Positions 11,248 through 21,419 of a stretch of DNA of 64,000 nt are shown one piece after another. The DNA comes from Zygnema cylindricum (lineage: Eukaryota; Streptophyta; Zygnematophyceae; Zygnematales; Zygnemataceae). Each line of letters opens with the position of its first letter. Position 1 is the stretch's first letter. Under the pieces are notes generated by a model. The model was not told the DNA's origin. It made no database searches and worked only from the letters and a program-made list of their open reading frames with translations. Position numbers and translations under genes: made by a program. Where the stretch lies: contig JBBHKE010003198.1 of the NCBI GenBank assembly GCA_037447655.1, forward strand, positions 1-64,000, read 5' to 3'.

Positions 11248-11559
11248 TTTCCATCGCAGTGTAAATCTATTATTAACGCTAATTGAAAAAAAAACCCTTA
11301 TTAGAATAATGGAAAAAATAAAATTATAGATTGTATTTCAGGTTTTTTTTTTTTGAAAAAATGGCACCGAATTAGCGTTTTTTACTCTAATAGCGATTGG
11401 CAGTGTAGTTTCGGAGTCATATCCAAAAATGACGTCTAATTTTTTTCGTCATACCACATTTCTCTTGGAAAGGGGATTAAATGTGGTAATCTCTACGTTT
11501 TAAAATCTTTTAGAGACTTAGCACATGCAAATGTAGCAAATTCTTCTCCTTCCTCATGT
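11248..11559. other. Stretch without a gene
   Basis: AT-rich, with A- and T-runs (11286-11294, 11343-11355). Nothing recognisable except that it leads into the E11 pre-integrase fragment. Confidence 0.5.
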
Positions 11560-12440
11560 TGTTTCCACAAAAGGCATTTATGATATGGCCATCTAAATAG
11601 GCAAAGTTTAGCGTATGTTAGTAAAGGCCTTGTTTTAGGCTTAGATTCATTTGATGCAAAACATCTTGATTTTTGCGATGGATGTATTATTGGGAATATG
11701 CCTCAATTACCTTTTTCAAAAAGTTTTTTCCGAATCAAAGTTTCCTCTTGATTTAATTTTTAGTGATGTATGTGGACCTATGAGAGTACCAAGTTTGAGT
11801 GTTTTTGTGTATTTCATTACGTTTATTGATGATTATTCACGATTCACTCATGTATATCTCATGAAAAACAAGTGTGAAGCTTTTTCTCATTTTAGAACAT
11901 TCAAGTCCCTTGTTGAAAATCAATTTCCTTCTCGGATAAAAATGCTAAGAAGTGATAATGGGGGGGAATATATGTCACATGAATTCTTGGAATTTTTAGC
12001 ATCATGTGGTATAATCCATGAATTATCATCCCCACATACTCCTCAACAAAATAGGGATGCCAAAAGACTAAACCAAACCCTTGCCGATATGGCTCGGTCA
12101 ATGATGCATTTTGCTTCCTTACCTCAATCCTTTTGGGCCGAAGCATTACTTTATTATTTCTGAAATAGGTCACCCACATCGGCTCTCAAAAACAAAACTC
12201 CCTTTGAGGCATGGTATAAAAAGAAACCAAATGTTTCTCACTTCCGCATTTTTGGAAGTGAGGCCTACAACAAAAATCTTACAAATAATGATGGAAAATG
12301 GGGTGCAAAGGCCATTAAAGGTATATTTGTTGGTTTCGCCCCCCATTCCTAAGCGCATTGAATATATTGCCTTAAAACGCATCATATTATTATTTTACGT
12401 GACATCATTTTTAATGATTACCCACTTATTCGCCACCTCA
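11560..12440 (+). pseudogene. Copia E11 pre-integrase and integrase
   Basis: This comes from a different copia lineage from family A or B. A decayed HLNRQSL-type pre-integrase is followed by FCDGCIIG, completing the HHCC finger (about 11570-11690). The integrase core follows: FSDVCGPMRVPS, FIDDYSRFTHVYLMKNK, RSDNGGEYMSHEF and PHTPQQNRDAKRLNQTL. The residue 36 positions after the second Asp is Lys where catalytic Glu is expected, as in E2. The frame stops at about 12163 (TGA), and the KKPNVSHFRIFGSEAY block continues beyond in other frames. Confidence 0.85.
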
Positions 12441-13020
12441 TAATAAATCTCCTGTCACACCTCTCAATGTTGATTTTCCTACAAAAATAACACCCGTTGA
12501 TCCTCTAATCCCTCTTTTTTTAACTCCTAACGATCTGATGGCCACTTTGACAAAATAGGACAAATTGGTTCTTACAGACTTTGTCAGATTGGAAACTCTT
12601 GTGGCTTTTGAACTTGGCACGAAATTTGCGTCCATTTTACAAACGATAAGTCTTGACCAAATTCCATTTGGCGCGCCGACGATCAATGATGACGATATGC
12701 CTCAAGACCAAATTTCTCGTGCGCCGACCAACTATGCAGAAATTACGCCTTATGACCAACATTTACCTACGACAAACGAATAACAATTGTCGCCATTAAT
12801 ACGTTAATACGGGCGGACAGCGTACGGCCTGAACAAGACTTTGTTGAAACAAATCTTACGACTTCTTTAGTGCAACCCTTAGCGCCAACTTTGAGGAATC
12901 CACTTGTTTAGAATTCCACGACAAATCTTTTGATCGCAACTTCTATTGAGGAAACCGTACGGCGCAGTACTTGCACTGTATGTCCCACTTGGAAGGTGAC
13001 TCAAAATCTTGCTCAGGCCA
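12441..13020 (+). pseudogene. E11 integrase-RT linker, decayed
   Basis: Lies between the recognisable integrase and RT of E11 in the same orientation. It holds short frames only, for example a 72-codon frame at 12565-12783 with no motif. I interpret it as the variable Pol linker, from position alone. Confidence 0.4.
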
Positions 13021-13409
13021 ATCTAGTTGATGTCAAAGATCCACCACTTACATTAAAAACTGCTCTTAAGCACCTAGATGTAGAAAAGTAGCTTTTGGCT
13101 CCTAATGACGAATACCAGGCATTAATGACTAATCAAACTTGGACGCTTTGTGCACTACCACCTAATCGACGTGCCATTCATTAACAATGGGTTTGTCAAG
13201 TAAAACAAATTGCAGATGGATCTGTTGAATGCTACAAGGCGCGTCTTAAAGCGAAAGGATTTTGGCAAACCGAGAGAATTGATTACAACTAGAATTTCGC
13301 GCCTGTTGCAAAATTTGAAAATATTCTTACAATTTTGTCGTTGGTGGCGATCCACGATTGGGAACTTGAGCAGCTCGATGTCAAAACTGCCTTTTTGCAC
13401 AGGACCCTT
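13021..13409 (+). pseudogene. E11 reverse transcriptase, N-terminal part
   Basis: Copia RT blocks are visible with stops and shifts: NDEYQALMTNQTWTL, LPPNRRAIH, WVCQVKQIADGSVECYKARL, NFAPVAKFENILTILSLVA and ELEQLDVKTAFLH. The frame is interrupted by a solo LTR exactly after the AFLH block and resumes on the other side. Confidence 0.85.
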
Positions 13410-14378
13410 TGTAACAGTAAAAGCAGATCGAACTTGTTTGTAAAGGGGTATTTAGGTGTTATGAGTATAGAGTACAAAATTTGGTGGACCTCCGCGAAAG
13501 AATCGCGCGATTTAGAGTCCTATTTCAAAAAATATAGCGATGGGTGTATTTAGGTGACAGTTAGGGGTCAAAATCATAGGTGGGTAACATTGAAACGGGT
13601 TAAGGGTCAAAGTAGTCGCGGAATTTAAGGCGTACGTCTATATAAAGTACTAATATTGGTTTGGTACCTATTATGGTTCGTTTCGTACGATTTTTAGTAC
13701 GAAACGTCATAATTCAAATTTGTAAGTTTCGTAGGTAGTTTCGCAAGTTAAATTCGCGACGCACGATCGTGCGAAGTCGCGTTTCGATTTGCGTGCACTT
13801 TTGCACGTAAATGCTACGTAGTAAAATGTAGTGTTTGATTGGTTAGTAAATGCTATGTAGTTAGTGGGAGATTTTGCACGCTTTTGCATTGGTCAGTCCG
13901 AGTCCTTGCTGATCAATGATTGGCCCAGGTGAAAGCCTGTTCAAACGGAGCTTTGACTCTGGCCTCGCTAGTCCAGGGCGATGAGGGATAAATAGTGAAG
14001 TGTAAGAGGAGAGTAGACATCTTTTCCTTTGGAAAAGTTGGTGGAAATTCCGGCTGATCTTGGTCCTGAGCGATTAATACCAAATTGGAGAAAAAGGCAT
14101 TTTGCATTGAAATCTCTTACTAACTAAATAATGTTTTGGTAGTTAAGAGATAGAATTATTAAGAGTGGAGAGTAGTGGAAAACACTTTAATAAGAAGGGT
14201 TGAGCCACGAGGGCAAGAGACCAAGCTAATATTATGTGGACAAAAGCACCTTCAAAATTAAAGTTTATCCTTGTGTGAGTGTTGTCCAATGTGGATGTGT
14301 ATTTTCCAATGTGTGGAATGTGTGGTTGGGATTGTTTGTAGTAATGGGATTTTCAGAGAGGTAGGAAATCCTGTTACA
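13410..14378 (+). mobile_element. Solo LTR in E11 RT, with 5-bp target duplication CCCTT
   Basis: Begins TGTAACAG and ends CTGTTACA (perfect 8-bp inverted ends), 969 bp. It is flanked by CCCTT at 13405-13409 and 14379-14383. The copia RT frame stops at the left flank and resumes at the right. There is a possible TATA box (TATATAAAG, about 13630). It contains no gene. Orientation is assumed from the TATA box. Confidence 0.9.
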
Positions 14379-14383
14379 CCCTT

Positions 14384-14940
14384 GAAGAAGATATTTATAT
14401 TGAGCAGGCTCCAGGATACGCGGTAGCAGGACAAGAATCATTTGTTTGTCGCTTAAATAAATCAATTCATGGTCTTAAGCAAGTGCCACGTGTGTGGCAC
14501 AAAGTGCTTGTCTCTACTTTGTTAAAGGATGGTTCAAAGAAATTAGCGCAGATCACGATATTATCATTAAAGGCACAGGTGACAATTTAGTAATCATTAT
14601 TATTTACGTTGATGATTTAATCCTTGCTAGTCCCATTAAAACAAAAATTAACAAAGTTAAAATCATGCTAGCGTCCCATTGGCCAATGAACAAAGTCAAA
14701 GTCATGCTAGCGTCCCATTGGCGAATGATTGATTTAGGTGACCTTGATTTTTGTTTAGCTATTAGCATTAGAAGGAATAGGTCAAAACGATTTACAGATG
14801 AGTCAAGAACATTATATTGTCGACCTTTGAGATAACTTTGGCATGTCTGATCGTAATCCTCTCTCTACCCCTCTTGATCCCAATACCACACTTAGAAAAG
14901 AAGTCTTCGATGGGAATGCCCAAGGGGTAGTGGGGTCCCT
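14384..14940 (+). pseudogene. E11 reverse transcriptase, C-terminal part
   Basis: Resumes with EEDIYIEQAPGY, then FVCRLNKSIHGLKQVPRVWH, the catalytic IIIIYVDDLILAS (about 14605-14616) and a degenerate LGDLDFCLAI block. An internal duplication of about 50 bp (ATCATGCTAGCGTCCCATTGG at 14662, GTCATGCTAGCGTCCCATTGG at 14701) lies between them. It ends in a TPLDPNTTLRKE-like block, then stops before RNase H; the element is truncated at about 14940. Confidence 0.85.
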
Positions 14941-16107
14941 CTTGTAAAGCTTGTGTGCCTTCGCGGCACACCCATATATATCTTGGATTGCCGAAACCCA
15001 TTTTTCCCGTACGCTCATCAGAGTACAAATATTGAGGCGTAACAAACCGGACAAGATTCCTCTAATTTTCACACGGAGCGCGACGCAATTTGGTTTACGC
15101 CTAACGGAGGTAGGACGACCAAGTTATTCTGCTCCCAAGATTGCAGTTTTGCCACCTAGAAGCAATTTCCCACATCCCTAGCGGAGGGTACATTGTGGAT
15201 TTGCACGTAACTTCAAGGATTGCAATCTAGATTATGCTGTTAGACATCAGTCGGACTTTAGTTTAGGTCCAACCAACTTCCGGTTCATTAATGACCTTTG
15301 GTCCAGGTTTGGAGTTTGAGTGCCACCTAAGTACTTTTGATAGATTAGTGGATCCGACTTGGACTCTCAATTCGGATTTAGCCAGAGTCTGAAGTATAAA
15401 TTTTTGCCCTGAGTGTGATACGGCTTTATTTGTCCTATGTTAGTTTGATAGCAATTGCTCTTCGATCATCGGCTCTTTGCATTACGTTAACCTTTTGGAT
15501 CTGAAAATGGACAAACTCTGTTGTATAAGGCACTTAGGGCCGAAGGAGAGTGGTTGTTGTTACAGTACTGTCTCCTGAGAAAAACCCTAGAAATTCCAAC
15601 AAACTTTTTTTTGGAGAACCTTTCTTTTATATGTGATTGTGACCTTATTGCCATCTTAGTTTGCATCCGTCTTTTGTGGAAATCGTAGCTCGGTTGGGTG
15701 GTTGGCACTATCTTCCTATTAGGCGATTTGGACTTGTTGTTATTGGACAACAAGAAAGGTGTTGTTTTTAAGAAAGCTTTAGTCCTCTCTATGCCTCAGC
15801 TGTGAGGGAGAGAGAGCTGTTCAGGACTTAAGTTATTTTTGGTTGAGTTCGGTTCAGTACTTACCAAAATTAGTGTGACAGTGAAGTTGGGAGTTCACGT
15901 TTCATTCACACTTGGGACATACGTCGTCACTTGAGAGAAATGCGTGAGTATGTCCTCCGTGGACGTACGCAAATTCGGCAGGACCACGGGAATTCATGAA
16001 GTCAATTCTACGGTCCCAAATCCTCTAATCGGACAGTTGGCAGCCGGCGCCAACAAATACTGACGAGGCGTGACTAGATCACTATCGGCGAGACTAGATC
16101 ACTATCA
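14941..16107. other. Stretch without a recognised gene
   Basis: A 77-codon frame (14951-15181) has no motif I recognise. Around 15900-16100 there are CGTACG-rich and GGCGCC-containing sequences and a direct repeat GACTAGATCACTATC (16070 and 16089), possibly an old LTR edge. Nothing firmer can be said. Confidence 0.4.
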
Positions 16108-16623
16108 CTTTACGTTGTCTGAACTTCGGTGTAAATATTTGGTAGAACATAATTTTGTATGTAGTGAATTAGTTGTTTAGTGTTGAGAATGTGGTTTATG
16201 ACATACCTTCAGTACACAGGTATACTCACAGTATTTGTTGTGTTAGAATGTTACATGTACGGCTGGAATGCCTCCGTATAGCTTAGTGTAGTTTCGGTGT
16301 ATAGAAGTAGGACTTAGTGAATTTGATTCATTAGGAACAAATGATATGAAAACTGTACACTCAGTTTTATGTAATTTCATTTCTGCATATCTCACAGATC
16401 TGTAAACAGAATTCACTGAAATTTTGTGTGTATGTTCCTTTGTATGTTATATACTTTGTGGTAAATTTTCAGGACCATTAAGACGTTTTTGTGAAAGTTA
16501 TAGTCTGTCAAAGTTGCTCTTCAGCCATCGGTATTTGTGGAAGCTTCCTCTTTTGATTTGTTCTACGATGACTACTGCTGCATCTTCTTCATCTTCAGTG
16601 CCAGCAGTTGTCTCAGAACAACA
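16108..16623 (+). repeat. Likely 5' LTR end/leader of E3 (left edge uncertain)
   Basis: By comparison with E1, the LTR should end with GAACAACA at 16623, immediately before the PBS position. No second LTR copy is present because the element is truncated downstream, so the left boundary is a guess. The gag ATG (16568) lies inside this LTR-equivalent segment. Confidence 0.45.
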
Positions 16624-18040
16624 GGTCACGGGCCCGCCTTCACGAATTCCGGTCTTTGATGGACGCGAATATCTGTATTGGGCAGATTTGGTTAAGTCTT
16701 ACTTCAAGCAAGTGAAACTTATTGATGTGTTAAATGGATCACTGGCAGAATCTGATGCTAGCTTTGATCAGAAAAATGACCAGGCTTTGCATTTAGTAAA
16801 GCTTATGATATCAAAAGAATTGCATATGACATATATTAATTTTACAAAGGCATCAGAATTGTGGGATGCATTGAAATCTTTTTATGTCAAAGCTAGTGAC
16901 CAGCATGAGATTATAACTGCTGGTCAGATCTATGAGTATAAGTACACAGGTGGTAGCATGGTGGAATACACTAATCGGTTTCGAATGTTACTGTCAAAAA
17001 ATGCATGTTCTGCGGGGACTTTCTCCCCTTATCATCAGGCCATGATTCTCCTAAAGGGGCTTCCTAATGAATATAAAGAAGCCTCAAGTGAAATGAAAAA
17101 CTCGTCTAAACCTCTTTGGAATTTGCAAACAGCTATAAAGTGTATCTTGGTAGAAGAGGCTACTCACACAGTTTTAGGATTTGGAAAACCAGCTGTAGCA
17201 TTTACGGCTCGGTTTCAGAGGGAAAGTAGATATCAAGGGAATCAGTTTAATCCTCAGTTTGAGAAATGTGTTTATTGCTATACTGATGGTCACTCCTTCA
17301 GAGCTTGTCCTTTGTATATAAAAGCTCTTGAAACAGGTACCTTTCGGAAAGGATGGAGACACCGCGGACCTCCCATTTCCCAAAAACTTCCGAATAAAAC
17401 TGTAGCATTTTCAGCGGAGGATACGGAATTGAAGAAGAAAACAACCGAGGAAACGACACCTGATGTGCTCAGTTTTCCAAAAACTGATGACAAAGAGTTT
17501 TTCGCTCTTGTCAAACTCGACATGATGGAAGGGGAAAAGGACCTCGGATGGATAATGGATTCCGGAAGCTCTTCACACATGTGCTGGAATAAGTCTTGGT
17601 TTAAGGAGATGTCTTCTATTCCTTTACCTCAGATCTTTTATGCTTGTGGCTATGCCGTTGAATCAAATGCAAAAGGAAACATAGATCTGGATTGTGTGAT
17701 AGATGGAATGGTTGTTAAGAGAACTTTGTATGATGTCTTATATGTTCCAAAGTTTAAAAAAAATCTGTTTTTTACGTTTGTAGCTGAAACCAAAGGCTTT
17801 GAGGTTCTCCAGAAAAATGGCAAGAAAATAGTGAGCAAGAATAGAAGAGTAGCTCTAGTAGGAACTAGAGGCCCAAACTTTTTGTACCGCATGGACCTGG
17901 CTAATAAAATTGATTTTGCGTACTCCAGTGTCCTATGTGATAATGTTTTGTGGCATAAAAGACTTGGTCATGTGCATCATGAGAGACTTACTAAGATGAT
18001 AAAGCATGACATGATAGAGGGAGTCAAGCTTGGTCAATAA
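16568..18040 (+). pseudogene. gag-pol: Copia family A gag-protease-pre-integrase, E3, open up to one stop
   Basis: The best preserved polyprotein in the window. I chose the ATG at 16568 because it gives the family's Ser/Ala-rich Gag start (MTTAASSSSS). The Gag core has a YWADLVKSYFKQVK block and an HEIITAGQIYEYKYTGGSM block. The CCHC knuckle CVYCYTDGHSFRAC is at about residues 233-246. The protease motif WIMDSGSSSHMC, with an intact DSG, is at about 325-336. The pre-integrase HKRLGHVHHERL is at about 460. Translation stops at TAA 18038-18040, where the E2 relative has Lys (AAA). The frame continues unchanged after this single nonsense codon. The position equivalent to the PBS reads GGTCACGGGCCCGCC, no longer a good tRNA match. 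Confidence 0.9.
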
Positions 18041-18775
18041 GAGTCTCATGTGTGTGATGGTTGTGCTCTCGAAAAGCTTCACAAGCTTCCCATATCACAA
18101 GTTTCTGATCACCGAGCCACAGATGTTCTTGGTATTATTCACTCTGATGTTTTCGGCCCTTCTAAAGTTCGCTCTCTGGGTGGCAACCGCTTCTTTGTCA
18201 CCTTTACAGACGATTACTCCCGGTATAGTTGCATATACTTTATGAAGGAGAAGAGAGAAGTCTTCACTCACTTTAAGCACTACAAAATCTGGGCGGAGAA
18301 ACTTCACGGCAAATCTTTTCTTGCTTTGCGGACGGATAATGGTGGAGATTATGTATCTCATGCCTTTGCTGATTTTTTGAAAGAAAATGGCATCTCTCGT
18401 GAATTTACTGCTCCGTACACACCGGAACAAAATGGTGTTGCAGAGAGACTTAATCGGACTTTGACTAAATGTGCTCAATCCATGATGGCCGATAAAGGTG
18501 TGGATCCAAAGTTTTCGGGGGAAGCTTTTCATTTTGCTTCCTACATCAGAAATAGAGTGGAAACCCGGGCTGTTAGGGGTAAGACACCTTATGAAGTTGG
18601 GACAGGCAAAAAGCCAAATGTTAGTCATTTTAGAGTTTTTGGTAGCAAATGCTTTATCTTCGATAATCTTCCTAATTGGAAGCTTAGTCCAAAATCTGTA
18701 CCTGGCGTCTTTTTAGGCTATGATGATGAATCTGCAGGTTATAGAGTGTATAATCCTCAAAGAGGATGTCTTTAA
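18041..18775 (+). pseudogene. pol: E3 integrase, same frame after the nonsense codon
   Basis: Continues the gag-pol frame with CDGCALEKLHKLP (second half of the HHCC finger). The integrase core follows: HSDVFGPSKVRSLGG, TFTDDYSRYSCIYF, RTDNGGDY and TPEQNGVAERLNRT. Unlike E2 and E11, the third catalytic Glu is intact. The C-terminal blocks KKPNVSHFRVFGSKCF, FLGYDDESAGYRVYN follow. The frame ends at TAA 18773-18775 because of a shift; an adjacent frame continues the conserved sequence. Confidence 0.9.
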
Positions 18776-19560
18776 ACAGCCAGGAATATTCAGATTAAAG
18801 AAGAAAGTCAATCTGTTGACGTTTTTAGCATGGATGCAGCTGAAAGGAAAGAGAAAATACAAGAGTATATCATTCTTGAGCAGGTACCTTTTACCTCATC
18901 CTCTTCTACTACTTCTACCTCTCTCCCAAATGCCTCTGGGCTGTCTAATACTCCTTCTGGAGTTGCTCCTTCTGTCGATGCTCCTCCGAATACACGCTTT
19001 GTGCGGCAATCTAGGGAACCAACCGTTCCCGCGTCAGATTTTCCGGGGGGAAGAAGGCAAAGTAGCCGCCTTCAAGGCGACGGAGTTGAGAGTGCTTTTT
19101 CTGCAAGCACAGGGGAGCCGCTTACTATTCATGAAGCTTTTTCCGTTCTTGAAAAAAATCATTGGATCTCGGCTGCAAATGAAGAGATAAAGTCAATTAT
19201 TGAAACCCAAACTTGGGAACTTGTGGAGCTCCCACCGAACACGAAAGCTATCGGTTGTAAGTGGGTCTTCAAATTAAAATTGAATCCTGATAATACAATT
19301 GAGAGATATAAAGCTAGAATGGTTGCTAAGGGATTTAGCCAAAAGGAGGGAATTGACTATGAAGAGACCTTCTCTCCTGTGGTTCGCTTTCCTACTGTTA
19401 GAGTTTTGCTATCTCTTGCTGCAATAGAGGATATGTAATTGCATCAGATGGATGTTAAGACAGCTTTCTTGCATGGTGATTTGGAGGAAGTAATTTATAT
19501 GAAGCAGCCAGAGATATATGCAGAAAATGGGAAAGAAAATTTGGTTAGTAAACTGTTGCC
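18776..19560 (+). pseudogene. pol: E3 linker and reverse transcriptase N-terminus, truncated
   Basis: An open frame (18830-19438) has a Ser/Thr/Pro-rich linker (SSSTTSTSLPNASG), then RT blocks: [73 protein letters not shown] at 19436-19438 replaces a conserved Glu codon (GAA). LHQMDVKTAFLHGDLEE follows in frame. Homology ends at about 19560, before the YVDD motif, so polymerase and RNase H are missing. Confidence 0.88.
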
Positions 19561-19603
19561 ACATAGAATTTGTAGATCCAAAGAAGCTAGATAGTGCCAA
19601 CTC

Positions 19604-20147
19604 CAAGTATATATAAACCCAAATGATTGACCCCTTAACAATCAGAACCCCATTATAGCTTCAACCTTGTGAAATAAGATTTTCTGTGTGCTCAGTTCCA
19701 CCACATAATGCTAAGTTAGAATATGAGTTTTGGATAACATTCCCCACTTCGACTTTCCCTTACAAATGCACCCACCCTGGCACGAAAACACTCTGACTGA
19801 CTACACCCCTATCTAGCGTGGACTCCCTGAGTCTGCAGCATAAAGAATCACTAAAAATGATTAACTGAGTTAATAGTTATGGCTGGCCTAAGTTTGCATT
19901 TTATACAAAATGCTCTCTAGGAGAGATACCTAGATTGATTCATGGTTCCGTCAAGCACCTTTTTGGTAAATCTACCTAATTTACCCCTTGTCTTCTTTAG
20001 AGGGCCTAGGTATTCATGGCTCTATCTCCTTATCCAACCTTTGGTGACTACAACAAGTGTGGGGGTTTTGAGAGAGGAGTTAGAGGCACCGTGCTTCTAC
20101 CTTTTTCTATCCTAATACAGACCTAGAAATTACACAAATATCAACAA
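19604..20147 (-). repeat. Family B LTR, reverse oriented, internally deleted
   Basis: On the minus strand it begins TGTTGATATTTGTGTAATTTC (to 20147) and ends near the GGGTCAATCATTTGGG block (about 19625). Compared with the 1183-bp LTRs of E5, the central U3/promoter part is missing. It separates E3 from the E6 gag start, replacing E6's expected upstream sequence. Confidence 0.65.
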
Positions 20148-20236
20148 CATGGATATTGTTAGTAGACAAAGGAAACGTCCACCTCAAAGAACTTCACCAA
20201 GGTTTGGTGGAATAAAGTTTGCTGGAACAACCTCAG
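20148..20236 (+). pseudogene. E6 gag, N-terminal piece
   Basis: One frame reads IVSRQRKRPPQRTSPRFGG followed by IKFAGTTS. It aligns with FWGIVSERVRSQSS of E4 and with E10. It is cut at 20236 by insertion of E5, and the rest of gag resumes at 24502. Confidence 0.7.
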
Positions 20237-20434
20237 TGTTGATATTTGAGTATTTTCTAGGTCTGTATTAGAATAGAAAAAGAGTTGAGGCGGTCTGCCT
20301 CTAACTCCCCTTCTCCAAGCCCCCACACATGCTGTAGTCACTGAAGACTGGAAAGGGAGCTAGAGCCATGGCTTCCTAAACTCTCTAGAGAAGACAGGAA
20401 GTGAATTAGGTAGATTTAACAAAATATACTTGAC

Positions 20435-20520
20435 GGACCTTGGTATTGAACCTGGAACCTGCCGTCCGACAAGTCGGCGTAGCCGTTGCCTTTAACCGTT
20501 AAACCTAGAACTAGTGTTAC
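20435..20520 (-). other. tRNA-like segment with A/B-box motifs, antisense in the E5 LTR
   Basis: Read on the minus strand, GGTTCAATACC (20442-20452) fits the pol III B-box pattern GGTTCRANNCC. A GGTTTAACGGTTAAAGG stretch sits upstream where an A box would be. The equivalent segment in the solo LTR at 26305-26375 is much closer to tRNA. Confidence 0.5.
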
Positions 20521-20654
20521 ATTATATTAGGTTTGACTACATTATAAATTGTTACGCGCAGACTAAATCGTTTAACGCGAAATAGATTCTTAGTACATAG
20601 ATACCGTTTTAATATAGTACGGAGTACAGTACGGATACGAAACGGATACCGCGC

Positions 20655-20678
20655 ATTTGTTTCGATAGCGAAACAAAT
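20655..20678. repeat. Palindromic U3 hairpin, 10-bp stem
   Basis: Perfect arms ATTTGTTTCG and CGAAACAAAT around an ATAG loop, flanked further out by GCGC on each side. The same hairpin is at about 23737-23760 (3' LTR) and 31047-31070 (E7), with imperfect versions in the LTRs at 26515, 35138, 42818 and 48205. Confidence 0.8.
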
Positions 20679-20798
20679 ACCGCGCGTGGAATTTCAGCGG
20701 CTAAGATTATAGCCGGTTTTTGATCGGACGGCCACGATAGGTGCCGCGATCACGGAACATGTACTTTTGGCGTTTTCGAGCCATCGCCACTTCATGTG

Positions 20799-20869
20799 AC
20801 ACGTGGCGCGAGAATGATGGATTGCGGCGACTCCGGAGATTGCGGGAACGAATCCGTCTATGACACGTG
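20799..20869 (+). promoter_or_regulatory. Two G-box motifs in U3 of E5
   Basis: ACACGTGGC (20799-20807) is an ABRE/G-box core, and a second CACGTG is at 20864-20869. G-box or CCACGTGG motifs recur at matching places in other LTRs (about 23882, 23946, 26661, 30742, 32686, 35275, 42955, 48346, 60610). Confidence 0.5.
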
Positions 20870-20899
20870 TCGACAATTTGGCCATGTTGTACAATGGCC

Positions 20900-20936
20900 G
20901 TACAGAAAGTACACCGGCACCTGTACTTTTCTGTAC
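20900..20936. promoter_or_regulatory. GTAC-rich inverted repeat upstream of the TATA box
   Basis: Arms GTACAGAAAGTAC (20900-20912) and GTACTTTTCTGTAC (20923-20936) can pair over 13 bp with one bulged T. The solo LTR at 35376-35411 has GTACATAAAGTAC and GTACCTTATGTAC, a paired change that keeps the stem. Confidence 0.6.
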
Positions 20937-21043
20937 GACACAGTAATTTGATTGGTGCCGTACTTCAGTAGATAGAGTTTTAGAGGGGAAATAGAACTTA
21001 GAAAATTTTGGGTAAGTAGCTGCCTCTCCTAGAGAGCACCCTG

Positions 21044-21050
21044 TATAAAT
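21044..21050 (+). promoter_or_regulatory. TATA box of the E5 5' LTR
   Basis: TATAAAT about 375 bp before the LTR end. Related LTRs have the same box at the same place (24126, 26909). Confidence 0.6.
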
Positions 21051-21115
21051 GGCAAACTTTGGCCAGCCATAACTATCAATTTACTTGACCATTTTCAGTG
21101 ATTCTTTTTGCTGCG

Positions 21116-21129
21116 GACTCAAGGGAGTC
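21116..21129 (+). promoter_or_regulatory. Conserved R/U5 hairpin GACTC...GAGTC
   Basis: GACTC-AAGG-GAGTC follows the conserved GATTCTTTTTGCTG run, about 65 bp downstream of TATA. Equivalent hairpins occur in nearly every related LTR (about 24199, 26988, 35589, 41456, 43269, 55953). A second hairpin-like TGCCAGGGTGGC lies about 40 bp further on. Confidence 0.6.
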
Positions 21130-21419
21130 CAGACTATACAGGGGTGTAGTCGGTCAGAGTTTTTGTCTGCCAGGGTGGCTGCATTTATACGGGAAAGTTA
21201 AAGTGGGTGAATGTGTCCAAATCTCATATTCTAACTTTGCATTCTGTGGTGGAACTGAGCTCACAGAAAGTGTTATTTCACAGGGGTGAATCTATATTGG
21301 GATTGTGACTGTCAAGGGGTCAGTCATTCGGGTTTATATTAACTTGGAGTCGGCACTATCTAGATTAGCTTCTTTTGGATCTGCATACTCTGAGGGCCAA
21401 TGGAGGTCTCAGAGTTTCA

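Larger units (their letters stand above)
20237..21419 (+). repeat. 5' LTR of E5
   Basis: Starts TGTTGATATTTGAG and ends GAGTTTCA. Parts in order: an antisense tRNA-like segment (about 20435-20520), a palindromic hairpin (20655-20678), G-boxes (20799-20807, 20864-20869), the GTAC hairpin (20900-20936), a TATA box (21044-21050), the GACTC/GAGTC hairpin (21116-21129) and TGCCAGGGTGGC (21168-21179). It is a direct repeat of 23319-24501. Confidence 0.9.

Noticed and set aside
16010-16060. Gypsy-type PBS near GGCAGCCGGCGCCAACA
   Set aside because: It resembles a TGGCGCC-type site on the minus strand, but no LTR end or gypsy gag is placed correctly beside it.
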